Shown: positions 1 through 8,124 of the stretch, piece by piece
How positions within the stretch are numbered: position 1 is the stretch's first letter
How the letters are laid out: every line of letters starts with the position of its first letter
Assembly (NCBI GenBank): GCA_943846615.1
Contig: OX044354.1
Coordinates: forward strand, 2,373,001-2,437,000
Reading direction: 5' to 3'
DNA from: an uncultured Amylibacter sp.
Lineage (GTDB): Bacteria; Pseudomonadota; Alphaproteobacteria; Rhodobacterales; Rhodobacteraceae
Length of the DNA: 64,000 bases
Notes under the pieces: model-generated
Told to the model about the DNA's origin: nothing
Database searches by the model: none
Seen by the model: only the letters and a program-made list of their open reading frames with translations
Program-made: the position numbers and the translations under genes

Positions 1-577
1 TTGTGTCGCCCAAGCCGACGGTGTTTGCCGTGGCAAACAAGCGGAATGATGGGTGGGGCGAGATGACCTTGTTTTGGTCAAGCAGGGTCAGTTTTCCGTC
101 CACTTCCAACACGCGTTGGATCACGAACATCACATCCGCGCGGCCGGCGTCGTATTCATCGAATACGATGGCAACAGGGTTGCGCAGCGCCCAAGGCAAG
201 ATGCCCTCTTGGAATTCGGTGACTTGTTTACCGTCGACCAATTTGATCGCATCCTTACCGATCAGATCGATACGTGAAATGTGGCTGTCTAAATTCACAC
301 GCACTGTTGGCCAGTTTAGGCGTGCGCCGATTTGTTCGATGTGGGTAGATTTACCGGTGCCGTGGAACCCTTGGATCATCACGCGACGGTTATAGGCGTA
401 GCCCGCAAGAATCGCCAATGTGGTGTCGTGGTCGAATTTATAGGTGCTGTCGATTTCAGGGACGCGGTCAGATGCATCGGCAAAGCCCATGATTTCCATG
501 TCACTGTCGATGCCGAACAGGTCGCGAACCGAATATTTAACTGTTGGTTGACCGATGTCCAAAGTGCCGTCTGCCAT
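1..577 (-). CDS. cobS: Cobaltochelatase subunit CobS (5' part, truncated by window edge)
   Basis: AAA+ ATPase subunit of aerobic cobaltochelatase, which with CobT drives CobN to insert cobalt into hydrogenobyrinate a,c-diamide during cobalamin synthesis. Only the first 192 residues are present; the gene runs off the left edge. The Walker A motif GFHGTGKST lies at about residues 70-78 and a Walker B-type stretch ending VFDEYDAG at about 138-145. The N-terminal lead-in (MADGTLDIGQPTVKYSVRDLF) is typical of CobS. The start is the ATG at 577. It is followed in the same orientation upstream by the J-domain gene, an arrangement common in Rhodobacterales. Family assignment is very secure. Confidence 0.95.
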   Translation of the reverse strand, partial: MADGTLDIGQPTVKYSVRDLFGIDSDMEIMGFADASDRVPEIDSTYKFDHDTTLAILAGYAYNRRVMIQGFHGTGKSTHIEQIGARLNWPTVRVNLDSHISRIDLIGKDAIKLVDGKQVTEFQEGILPWALRNPVAIVFDEYDAGRADVMFVIQRVLEVDGKLTLLDQNKVISPHPSFRLFATANTVGLGDT

Positions 578-688
578 GTGCTTAATCCTTTATATCATCT
601 GATCCCACATCAGATGGTTCGTAAATGCAAAATAACGGGCCAAGATGCAAGGGAAAGTCGATTTGCGACTGTGGCGACGCAAATCGGT

Positions 689-1333
689 TTAATCTTTGAA
701 ATTCGAGCTGTTTTTAACCTGATCCCAAGCCCAGACAACCTTCTGGAGGAATTCCTCTTGGCTGCGATCACCGCCGTTAAGGTCGGGGTGCAATTCCTTG
801 ATCAGGGATTTGTATTTCTTGCGTAGCTCTTGTTTGGTCCAATTATCCTTGGCTTCCAAAATATCAATCGCCTTGCGCTCGTCCGCAGGCAGGCGTTTTG
901 ATCCGCCCAATGCGTCGCCTTTGCCAGGGTTTTTGGTGGCGTTTTGGCCCAGAACCTGATGCGGATCCTCGATGCCCAAACGCGCCCATGCGCGTTGTTC
1001 GGCGGTTTGTTTGCCCATTGGTTCCGTTGGGCGTTCCCAAACGCGATCAGCTGCGAATTGTTCTTGTAACTCTTCTTCGGAATGGGTTTCGAAAAAGTTC
1101 CATTTTTGATTGAACTGACGGATATGCGTCAGACAGAACCAGCGGAACTCTTCTAGATTGTCGGGGTTCAGGGGCGCGCGGTATTTGCCTGGCTCTTGGC
1201 AATCGGGGTGTTGGCACGTCATCTTCGATGTTTCCGATGCACCTGACATGCCGCGGCGCGTGCGGGCACGCTTTTTCTTGTCCGCAGATACAGAGATATC
1301 GAAATCGAAATTCATTTTTGTACGTTCAGCCAT
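689..1333 (-). CDS. J-domain (DnaJ-like) protein upstream of cobS
   Basis: A 214-residue co-chaperone-like protein. The C-terminal 65 residues form a J domain with the HPD motif at 182-184, the signature that stimulates DnaK-type ATPases. The N-terminal half contains Cys40, Cys45, Cys67 and His70, spaced like a small metal site, and has no Gly/Phe or canonical DnaJ zinc domains, so this is not DnaJ itself. AAAGGA lies about 7 nt before the ATG at 1333, supporting this start over the internal Met7. It precedes cobS in the same direction with 111 bp between them; a role in assembling or stabilising the chelatase is inferred from position only. Confidence 0.85.
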   Translation of the reverse strand: MAERTKMNFDFDISVSADKKKRARTRRGMSGASETSKMTCQHPDCQEPGKYRAPLNPDNLEEFRWFCLTHIRQFNQKWNFFETHSEEELQEQFAADRVWERPTEPMGKQTAEQRAWARLGIEDPHQVLGQNATKNPGKGDALGGSKRLPADERKAIDILEAKDNWTKQELRKKYKSLIKELHPDLNGGDRSQEEFLQKVVWAWDQVKNSSNFKD

Positions 1334-1359
1334 TTTGTATCCTTTATTCGCTTGCCCGA

Positions 1360-1390
1360 GTCAGGGATGAAATACTACTATAATCCTGAC
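1360..1390. promoter_or_regulatory. bolA promoter -10 element within a small inverted repeat
   Basis: In the 89-bp divergent gap between the J-domain gene and bolA, a perfect TATAAT (1379-1384, plus strand) sits inside an imperfect inverted repeat: GTCAGGGAT at 1360-1368 and ATCCTGAC at 1383-1390, one bulged G. No good -35 hexamer was seen at the right distance. It may be the bolA promoter with an overlapping operator; this is a sequence-pattern inference. Confidence 0.35.
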
Positions 1391-1422
1391 CAATGCCAAG
1401 GGGCAAAAGAGAGGAATTTGCG

Positions 1423-1674
1423 ATGGAAGCCAGAATAATTGCCGCATTGCAGGCAGCATTCGATCCGACGGAATTAATTGTGGATGATGACAGCGAGGCA
1501 CATCGTGGCCATGGCGGTTATCGCGAAGGTGGCGGCACGCATTTTAACGTGAAAATACGTGCGGCGAAATTTGCGGGGCTGTCACGTGTTGCGGCACAAC
1601 GCGCAGTGATGGCGGAACTGAAAGCGGAATTTGACGATGGATTACATGCGCTGTCGCTGGACGTTGCTGCCTAG
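1423..1674 (+). CDS. bolA: BolA family protein
   Basis: An 83-residue BolA/IbaG-type protein, a class II KH-like fold that partners with monothiol glutaredoxins in iron-sulfur and iron regulation. The family pattern is clear: a Gly/His-rich loop (EAHRGHGGYREGGGTHF) followed by the helix with conserved R and the ALSLDV ending. A longer in-frame ATG exists at 1393, but GAGG lies 8 nt before the ATG at 1423 and the shorter product fits the family. Its TAG overlaps the stop of the convergent DUF4177 gene by 4 bp. Confidence 0.88.
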   Translation: MEARIIAALQAAFDPTELIVDDDSEAHRGHGGYREGGGTHFNVKIRAAKFAGLSRVAAQRAVMAELKAEFDDGLHALSLDVAA

Positions 1675-2117
1675 TCCTCTTTTTTAGGCGTCGTTTCAAC
1701 GCCGCCGGTATCATCGGTTTTTCCCGTTTCATCGGATTTTTCGCTGACTTCGGACAGGATCGCCTTTTCGCTGGTGACCTGAACTTCGGGTGCGGCAACA
1801 ACGGGTGGTGTTTTTGCGCTGAAGCGTTTGAACGGATTAAAGCCATCCTTTTTGTCCGCATTTTCATCCAATGGATCGGTATCGGATAGCCGGCGGAAAA
1901 CCAAAACATTTTGATATGCTTCGTGACGTTTGCGCATCAAGCCCTTGCGTTCCACCGAGGGTAAGCTTTCTGCGCGAACATATTCCCATCCCGCAGAGGC
2001 TAATTCGTTAATTGATTCTGACAATGCGTTGGCAAAACGACCATCTGCACCTTTGACGCCTTTGGCGCGTTTCCCGCTGAATGGGGCTGGGATAACTTTG
2101 TATTCAAAAATGGACAT
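1671..2117 (-). CDS. DUF4177 domain protein
   Basis: A 148-residue protein of unknown function. The first ~70 residues (MSIFEYKVIPAPFSGKRAKG... LASAGWEYVRAESLP) match the DUF4177 pattern, a small alpha/beta domain with the GWE(Y/L)V motif. The rest, from about residue 75, is Pro/Lys/Glu/Thr-rich low-complexity tail without hydrophobic stretches, so it is probably cytoplasmic and partly disordered. Convergent with bolA, sharing 4 bp. The ATG at 2117 opens the domain exactly, so the start is likely right. Confidence 0.75.
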   Translation of the reverse strand: MSIFEYKVIPAPFSGKRAKGVKGADGRFANALSESINELASAGWEYVRAESLPSVERKGLMRKRHEAYQNVLVFRRLSDTDPLDENADKKDGFNPFKRFSAKTPPVVAAPEVQVTSEKAILSEVSEKSDETGKTDDTGGVETTPKKED

Positions 2118-2264
2118 GGTCAGATCTCAAATTACCGTTGCTTAACCTGCATGTTATATGACGGCGATGGCATTGCATTTCAAGGGTGCAAATTAAATTG
2201 CTGGGATATCGTGTACAGTTGGTTTATCGCTGGGATTGGCAGTATTTAGAAGCAGGAAACGAAA

Positions 2265-2582
2265 ATGCGGAAAACGAAATCATCAGCTCAGCAGGCTTCA
2301 GCTAGTAATCCAAACGCGCAACAGCGCCCGGTTGCACATAGGGGTATGTCCGATGGTATGTTGAAAGTCGTTTGTTTGTTGGTTTTTCTGATGGTTGCTG
2401 CGGGGGGGATAGCTTTGAATATGCATAAAGTAAGCGGCAGTTTGACGTTGTTTGGTTACAGTTTGCCAAAGTTTGGCGACGATGGATTAAGTAAAGATCA
2501 ACAACGCCGTGCGATTATGGAGAGTGACATGACAGATGCCATGAAGGCACGCAAATTGCAGTTGTTGGCACAACAAGATTAA
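2265..2582 (+). CDS. Small single-pass membrane protein, unknown function
   Basis: A 105-residue protein I do not recognise. The first 30 residues are Gln/Ser/Ala-rich and polar, then one strong transmembrane segment (about residues 33-51), then a soluble tail of about 50 residues ending in a charged amphipathic stretch (LSKDQQRRAIMESDMTDAMKARKLQLL). AGCAGGA lies about 7 nt before the ATG. It stands alone, with gaps of about 150 bp on both sides, and the next gene codes for another small single-pass protein. Confidence 0.6.
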   Translation: MRKTKSSAQQASASNPNAQQRPVAHRGMSDGMLKVVCLLVFLMVAAGGIALNMHKVSGSLTLFGYSLPKFGDDGLSKDQQRRAIMESDMTDAMKARKLQLLAQQD

Positions 2583-2681
2583 TTTTGGTCTTGTTAGATC
2601 TGTGTGCTAAAATCAACATAGACATATAAATTAAATTTTTTACTATTAAATATTGGCACTAAGGCACTCTTTTCGTTACAT

Positions 2682-2729
2682 CTCTTAGTTGATTGGTTCA
2701 AATCAAATGCGTTGAATCACTAAGAGGGG
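2682..2729 (+). promoter_or_regulatory. Leader hairpin abutting the ribosome-binding site of the 119-residue protein gene
   Basis: CTCTTAGT (2682-2689), a bulged T, and GATT pair with AATC (2715-2718) plus ACTAAGAG (2719-2726), giving 12 base pairs with a 20-nt loop. The 3' arm runs into the Shine-Dalgarno-like AGAGGGG (2723-2729) that serves the ATG at 2739. Either an RNA leader structure limiting translation or a DNA operator; not decidable from sequence. Confidence 0.4.
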
Positions 2730-2738
2730 TTACATTTT

Positions 2739-3098
2739 ATGTCCAGCCAAATGGATTTCGCAGAGCGTCTGGGGCGCATTGAAAATGGTGACCGTCGTAT
2801 TATTTCGCGCGTCGATATGACCGATCCAAATGCGGTCAACAGTGCCGCCAAGAAGAAGCGTGTGGAATTGCTGGATATTGGCGGACGCAAACCGTATTGG
2901 CGCTATGTAATCCTGAAAACGGTTTTGATTACTGTGTTAATGTTGTTTTCATTTCGCGCGGTTGCACACGTAAAGGGTGTCGATATGGGCGAACGTCGTG
3001 ATCAATTGGCGGCGGGTGACAGCAAAGAAAAATTGGCGGCGGCGATCATTGGGTTTTCGATGATTCCTGATCCGTTATATATCGAAAAACTAAACTAG
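2739..3098 (+). CDS. Small single-pass membrane protein, unknown function
   Basis: A 119-residue protein without a recognised domain. Residues 1-50 are polar and basic, one transmembrane segment spans about 53-73 (YVILKTVLITVLMLFSFRAV), and a 45-residue tail follows. The sequence RDQLAAGDSKEKLAAAIIGFSM in the tail resembles no motif I know. Start ATG has GAGGGG 9 nt upstream. The gene lies downstream of a possible leader hairpin and is convergent with gatB. Confidence 0.6.
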   Translation: MSSQMDFAERLGRIENGDRRIISRVDMTDPNAVNSAAKKKRVELLDIGGRKPYWRYVILKTVLITVLMLFSFRAVAHVKGVDMGERRDQLAAGDSKEKLAAAIIGFSMIPDPLYIEKLN

Positions 3099-3129
3099 AG
3101 AGATCCACGCGTTTACCTGGATCAACTGT

Positions 3130-4641
3130 TTATGAATTCAGCTTCGTCGCAATGATTTGGTTCACGGCCTTAGGATTGGCTTTGCCGCCGGTGGCCTTCA
3201 TCACTTGGCCTACAAACCAGCCCGCCAGTTTTGGATTTGCTTGCGCTTTGGCAACTTGATCTGGGTTATCGGCCATGATTTGATCGACGGCCGCTTCGAT
3301 TGCGCCTGTGTCTGTGACCTGTTTCATACCGCGGTCTTCGACGATTTTGGCAGGATCACCGCCGTCATTCCAAACGATTTCAAACAAGTCCTTGGCGATT
3401 TTACCAGAGATTGCATCAGATGCGATCAAATCCAAAATGCCACCCAGTTGATCGGCGGAAATTGGGGTGTCTTTGATTGTTAGGTCTGCTTTGTTCAAGC
3501 GACCGAACAATTCGTTGATGACCCAGTTCGCGGCCTGTTTACCATCGCGACCTTTGGCTACGGATTCAAAGTATGCGGCGTCGGCAACGTCTGCGGTTAG
3601 AACATTCGCATCATATTCCGTCATGCCATAATCGGTTACAAAACGGGCCTTTTTGGCGTCTGGCAATTCGGGCAATCCAGCGGCGATTTCATCGACCCAT
3701 GATTGTTCAATTTCTAATGGTAGCAGGTCAGGATCGGGGAAGTATCGGTAATCGTGTGCCTCTTCTTTGGATCGCATGGAACGTGTTTCGTTTTTGTCGG
3801 CGTCATACAGGCGCGTTTCTTGATCGATCGAACCGCCATCTTCCAATATAGCGATTTGGCGTTTCGCCTCGTAATCGATCGCCATTTGGATGAAACGCAT
3901 AGAGTTCATGTTCTTCAATTCGCAACGCGTGCCTAGGTGTGAAAAATCACCTGTTTCACGGAACTTTTCGTACTGACCAACAGGACAGACGGAAACGTTC
4001 ACATCCGCGCGCATATTGCCGTTTTGCATGTTGCCATCACAGGTACCCAAGTAGCGCAAGATTTGGCGTAGCTTGGTTACGTATGCGGCCGCCTCTTCTG
4101 GGCTTCGTACGTCTGGCATGGATACAATTTCCATCAACGCCACACCTGTACGGTTCAGGTCGACGAACGACATGTTTGGATCCATGTCGTGCACGGATTT
4201 GCCCGCGTCTTGTTCCAGATGGATACGTTCCACACGGACGGTACGCGCCACACCGGGCTCGAGATCGACCAAGATTTCACCTTCGCCCACGATGGGGTGG
4301 TAAAGCTGGCTGATTTGGTAGCCTTGGGGCAAATCAGGGTAGAAGTAGTTTTTACGATCAAACGCGGAATACAGGTTGATTGCCGCATTTAGCCCAAGGC
4401 CAGTGCGAACAGCCTGTTCGACACAGAATTCGTTGATCACAGGCAACATGCCCGGCATCGCGGCATCAACCATGGATACGTTTGAATTCGGCTCGTTGCC
4501 GAATTGCGTGGATGCACCAGAGAATAGTTTTGATTTCGATGCGACCTGTGCGTGCACTTCTAGGCCGATTACCAATTCCCAGTCGCCCTTGGCGCCCGCG
4601 TAAATTTTCGGTTTTGGTTCTGTGTATGTCAGGTCTAGCAT
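3130..4641 (-). CDS. gatB: Asp-tRNA(Asn)/Glu-tRNA(Gln) amidotransferase subunit B
   Basis: The 503-residue GatB subunit, which phosphorylates and presents mischarged Glu-tRNA(Gln) or Asp-tRNA(Asn) for amidation by GatA-derived ammonia in the cytoplasm. The catalytic cradle begins with [12 protein letters not shown], followed by the family signatures [19 protein letters not shown] and [13 protein letters not shown], a helical linker and the C-terminal YqeY-like tail domain (about 350-503). Length is normal. No gatA or gatC is adjacent. The downstream neighbour on this strand is intergenic; upstream lies the DMSP-lyase-like gene with a 67-bp gap. Confidence 0.97.
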   Translation of the reverse strand: MLDLTYTEPKPKIYAGAKGDWELVIGLEVHAQVASKSKLFSGASTQFGNEPNSNVSMVDAAMPGMLPVINEFCVEQAVRTGLGLNAAINLYSAFDRKNYFYPDLPQGYQISQLYHPIVGEGEILVDLEPGVARTVRVERIHLEQDAGKSVHDMDPNMSFVDLNRTGVALMEIVSMPDVRSPEEAAAYVTKLRQILRYLGTCDGNMQNGNMRADVNVSVCPVGQYEKFRETGDFSHLGTRCELKNMNSMRFIQMAIDYEAKRQIAILEDGGSIDQETRLYDADKNETRSMRSKEEAHDYRYFPDPDLLPLEIEQSWVDEIAAGLPELPDAKKARFVTDYGMTEYDANVLTADVADAAYFESVAKGRDGKQAANWVINELFGRLNKADLTIKDTPISADQLGGILDLIASDAISGKIAKDLFEIVWNDGGDPAKIVEDRGMKQVTDTGAIEAAVDQIMADNPDQVAKAQANPKLAGWFVGQVMKATGGKANPKAVNQIIATKLNS

Positions 4642-4708
4642 CGGTTAACTCTCTTGCAATAACTGCCGATGGTTTTAGGCGGCATGCACGCAATGGGCAA
4701 GCGCAATC

Positions 4709-5308
4709 CTAACCTGTCAAAGAATACTTGTCATAGCCGATATCACCCGTCCAACGCCATGCGGCGATAAAGGGGGAGTCATATGTGACACTGACGTGGG
4801 GCATCATCGATGGGTGGTGGATGTAATCCCCAGATTTACGTGGCGCCAGCGGTTCGTTGTTTTGCGACCACATTCCCGATCCGCACAGCATGATGAATGT
4901 CTCTTCGGCGGCATGTTCACGAGTGACATAATCCACGTTTGCCGATTGCATGAACAGGCCAACACGTACGGTATCATGGAATATCATCCCGTCGGGCCCG
5001 ATCAATTCGACCGTCGCCAGATGATGTGAAATTTCGGGGCGAATACGACCATCGGCAAGGCCCGAGTGATGCCAATCGATCAATGGCATGGCGTGTTCGA
5101 TATGCTCGCATACGGGTAGGGGATCTAAATCCAGCGCTTGTTTTTCCACGTCTGGCAGGATGTCATGCCCGCGCGGTAATGGCAGATGGCTTTTGGATGT
5201 AATTGATCGCAATGCGGTTGCCGCGGCATTGCCACCATGTGTGTTTTCAACGTCAAACAAGACTGCCAGATCATCCAGCATTTGATAGAACGCTTTGGTA
5301 ATAGTCAT
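4709..5308 (-). CDS. Dimethylsulfoniopropionate lyase-family cupin protein
   Basis: A 199-residue protein resembling DddQ/DddL-type DMSP lyases, cupins that split DMSP into dimethyl sulfide and acrylate. The metal-site region is visible at about 127-171 of the 199-residue form: Tyr127, His132, Glu136 and His171, with the C-terminal run GDYIHHPSMMPH. As I recall the DddQ site (Tyr120, His125, Glu129, Tyr131, His163), the second Tyr is Phe138 here. The ATG at 5308 is preferred because AGGAGG lies 6-7 nt upstream; an in-frame ATG at 5323 falls inside a hairpin arm. Substrate is uncertain: many relatives are not proven lyases. Confidence 0.7.
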   Translation of the reverse strand: MTITKAFYQMLDDLAVLFDVENTHGGNAAATALRSITSKSHLPLPRGHDILPDVEKQALDLDPLPVCEHIEHAMPLIDWHHSGLADGRIRPEISHHLATVELIGPDGMIFHDTVRVGLFMQSANVDYVTREHAAEETFIMLCGSGMWSQNNEPLAPRKSGDYIHHPSMMPHVSVTYDSPFIAAWRWTGDIGYDKYSLTG

Positions 5309-5315
5309 GCGAACC

Positions 5316-5377
5316 TCCTGCATCGGAATATGATCAGCTTACACCCAAAAGTGATTCTGGCAAATTCCGATGCAGGA
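5316..5377 (-). promoter_or_regulatory. Perfect 14-bp inverted repeat covering the ribosome-binding site of the DMSP-lyase-like gene
   Basis: Read on the minus strand, TCCTGCATCGGAAT (5377-5364) is followed after 34 nt by its exact complement ATTCCGATGCAGGA (5329-5316). The second arm contains the first part of the AGGAGG Shine-Dalgarno for the ATG at 5308, so the hairpin would bury it. It lies in the 77-bp gap after pepN. No U-tract follows, which argues against a simple terminator. Possible translational switch, or alternatively a protein-binding palindrome. Confidence 0.6.
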
Positions 5378-5385
5378 ACGCGTGA

Positions 5386-7944
5386 TTATCCCAGTATTTT
5401 GCCGACGATTTCGGACGCGTCCTTGGACAGGTTTGGTGTGGTTTGGATACGACGCAATTGGGTGGTCATCAATGTTTGGCGTTTCTTGTCATAACGTTTC
5501 CACGTTTCAAACACCCCGCACATGCGGGCGGTTGTTTGGGGGTTGATGGCATCCAGTTTGATTAACCAATCGGCAATGAATTCATAACCCGATCCATCGG
5601 CCGCATGGAATGCGGCGGGAGACATGGCGAAGGGGCCAATTAATGATCTGAAACGGTTTGGGTTTTTCCAGTTGAAATCAAGGTGCACGGACAGTGATTG
5701 CGCAACTTCCAATGCCACATCGGGCGTGGCAGAAGCGACCTGGATCGCGAACCATTTATCCATGACCAGCGTGTCTGATTTCCATTGGTTGTAGAATTCT
5801 GTAGATGCGTTTTCACCAACACCCGCTGTGATCGCCAGAGATAGGGCAGACAGTTGTTCGGTCATATTATCAGCGTCTGCAAATTGCTGTAAAGCTGCCT
5901 CGCCACCATCCAGTTTTGTCATCAAGGCCAGTGTGGTTGCGCGTAATGCGCGTTTGCCAGCGGCGGTTGCGTCTGGACTGTATGGCCCATCGACGGACAT
6001 GTCGTGATATAGGTTTGGCAGGTGCTCTTCTAATTCCAATGCAATTTCGTGCCCTAAATCTTCGCGTACTTCGTAGATAATGTCGGGGTCTGGAATGCCG
6101 CCTGCGTCTACGATTGCCTGTGCGATTGCCTCTTGGGAAGGAAGGGAAAGCAATAATGCGCGGTAGGCGGGATCGAGGGTTTCATCGACGGCCAATGCGG
6201 CAACGGATTCGATGTAGCTGTCTGCATCGACATCCTGATCCATCGCAGCTGAAGCCAAGATGTTCATGGCGATGTCGCGCCCTGCTTCCCATTTGTTGAA
6301 TGTGTCCGCATCATTGGCGAACAGAAATGCGCGGGTTTGGGAATCGATGTCGCGCTCTAAAATGACAGGAGCAGAGAAGCCGCGAAGGAGTGATAGAGTT
6401 GGGCGTTCGGCCGTCTTGAAAGTAAATGTTTGCGTCGCGTCGCGCAATTCCAGAACCGTTTCAGCTAGGATTTCTGTACCATCAACGCCGATGAAGCCTG
6501 TGCGCACGGGGATAACCTGTGGCAATTTTCCGATGCGGTTTGTGGATGGGGATGCGTCTTGGGTTAATGTGACGCTGAAGATACCGTCAGTGTAATCTTC
6601 GGAAACGGTAACTTTGGGGGTGCCAGATTGGCTGTACCATAGTTTGAATTGGGTCAGGTCGGTATCACATGCGTCCTCGAATACTTTGATCCAATGTTCG
6701 ATCGTACAGGCCTGTCCGTCGTGGCGATCAAAGTAGAGTTCCAGTGCCTTGTCATAACCTGCGTCGCCAACCAGCAGTTTCAGCATGCCAATGACTTCGG
6801 CACCCTTTTCATACACGGTGGCTGTGTAGAAATTGTTGATCTCGATGTATTCTTCGGGGCGACACGGGTGCGCCAATGGGCCTGCATCCTCGCGGAATTG
6901 GCGGGCACGTAATTGTAGGACATCATCGATGCGCTTTACAGCGTGGGACCGTTGATCGCCCGAAAACTGTTGATCGCGAAAAACGGTTAGACCCTCTTTC
7001 AAACAAAGCTGGAACCAATCGCGACAGGTAATGCGGTTGCCCGTCCAGTTGTGGAAATATTCATGGGCTATGATACCTTCGATCAATTCGAAGTCGCGAT
7101 CCGTTGCGGTTTTCGGGCTGGCCAATACATATTTGGAATTGAAGATGTTCAGGCCTTTGTTTTCCATCGCACCCATATTGAAATCATCAACAGCTACGAT
7201 CATGAACCGGTCTAGGTCATATTCGCGTCCATAGACTTCTTCGTCCCACGTCATCGAACGTTTCAGGGCGTCCATAGCGTATGCGCATTTGTCCTGATCG
7301 CCCGCGCGGACGAAAATTTGTAAATCTACAAGGCGGCCCGACATTGTGGTGAATGTATCATCGTATGACACCAAATCGCCCGCGACCAACGCGAACAGGT
7401 AGGCGGGTTTCACCCATGGGTCTGTCCATTTACCGTGGCTCAGTTTGTTGCCGTTGGACAGCAATACGGGTTCAGCGCCATCGATGGTGACGTTGAAGAT
7501 TGCCATCACGTCTGGGCGGTCTGGATAATATGTGATTTTGCGAAAACCCTGAGCTTCACATTGTGTGCAGTACATGCCGTTTGACATATATAAACCTTCC
7601 AATGCGGTATTGCCCGCAGGGTTAATTTCAACCTCTGCTTCCCAAACGAATCCGGCTTGGGGTATCAGGTCTGCAGGGATCGTTAGACCTTCTGCGTCTA
7701 ATAGGATTTCGTCGGATTTCAGGGTTTTGCTATCAACACTTGCGCTGATCAGTTTCAACATACGCCCATCAAGGCGCAGATCGTGTGACCCATCGCTACG
7801 GCTCTCGTTTGCGCGAAATTTGATTCTTGATGTGACGCGCGTGGCGTTTGGATCAAGTTTGAAATGAAGATCAACAGTATCCACCCAAAATGCAGGTTCT
7901 TGGTAGTCTGTTAACAGGATTGTGGGGGCGGTTGTTGGGCTCAT
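5386..7944 (-). CDS. pepN: Aminopeptidase N
   Basis: An 852-residue M1-family zinc aminopeptidase that removes N-terminal residues from peptides in the cytoplasm. The GAMEN exopeptidase motif is at 258-262 and the zinc motif HEYFH at 294-298 with the third ligand Glu317 in LKEGL. The C-terminal domains (DUF3458-like fold and helical ARM-like tail) fill the rest; length matches the E. coli-type PepN. Upstream in-frame ATGs at 8019 and 7953 exist; the ATG at 7944 is preferred because AAAGGATGAG lies 4-13 nt before it and the homologous region starts there. Divergent from glcB. Confidence 0.95.
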   Translation of the reverse strand: MSPTTAPTILLTDYQEPAFWVDTVDLHFKLDPNATRVTSRIKFRANESRSDGSHDLRLDGRMLKLISASVDSKTLKSDEILLDAEGLTIPADLIPQAGFVWEAEVEINPAGNTALEGLYMSNGMYCTQCEAQGFRKITYYPDRPDVMAIFNVTIDGAEPVLLSNGNKLSHGKWTDPWVKPAYLFALVAGDLVSYDDTFTTMSGRLVDLQIFVRAGDQDKCAYAMDALKRSMTWDEEVYGREYDLDRFMIVAVDDFNMGAMENKGLNIFNSKYVLASPKTATDRDFELIEGIIAHEYFHNWTGNRITCRDWFQLCLKEGLTVFRDQQFSGDQRSHAVKRIDDVLQLRARQFREDAGPLAHPCRPEEYIEINNFYTATVYEKGAEVIGMLKLLVGDAGYDKALELYFDRHDGQACTIEHWIKVFEDACDTDLTQFKLWYSQSGTPKVTVSEDYTDGIFSVTLTQDASPSTNRIGKLPQVIPVRTGFIGVDGTEILAETVLELRDATQTFTFKTAERPTLSLLRGFSAPVILERDIDSQTRAFLFANDADTFNKWEAGRDIAMNILASAAMDQDVDADSYIESVAALAVDETLDPAYRALLLSLPSQEAIAQAIVDAGGIPDPDIIYEVREDLGHEIALELEEHLPNLYHDMSVDGPYSPDATAAGKRALRATTLALMTKLDGGEAALQQFADADNMTEQLSALSLAITAGVGENASTEFYNQWKSDTLVMDKWFAIQVASATPDVALEVAQSLSVHLDFNWKNPNRFRSLIGPFAMSPAAFHAADGSGYEFIADWLIKLDAINPQTTARMCGVFETWKRYDKKRQTLMTTQLRRIQTTPNLSKDASEIVGKILG

Positions 7945-8048
7945 TTTACTCATCCTTTGGGCGTTTCGCACAGTAGGGTGAAAATAGTTCGGCTCTGCAA
8001 GTGGAAAAATTGCATACAACGGTATACATTCCTTTGTCGCTCATCTAT

Positions 8049-8064
8049 GTTTCCGAAAGGAAAC
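8049..8064. promoter_or_regulatory. Short inverted repeat in the pepN-glcB divergent region
   Basis: GTTTCC-GAAA-GGAAAC, a perfect 6-bp inverted repeat with a 4-nt centre, lies 60 bp upstream of the glcB start and 105 bp from the pepN start. It may be an operator for either gene or a small hairpin. The rest of this 180-bp gap shows no convincing promoter hexamers. Confidence 0.3.
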
Positions 8065-8124
8065 GAACGCTAGAGTCGTTTTGATGAACAATGTATTATC
8101 GATTCGACGCATAAGGAGACGGCT

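Noticed and set aside
332..826. 164-residue plus-strand frame opposite cobS and the J-domain gene
   Set aside because: Runs antisense over the cobS 5' part, the gap and the J-domain 3' end; composition is that of a shadow.
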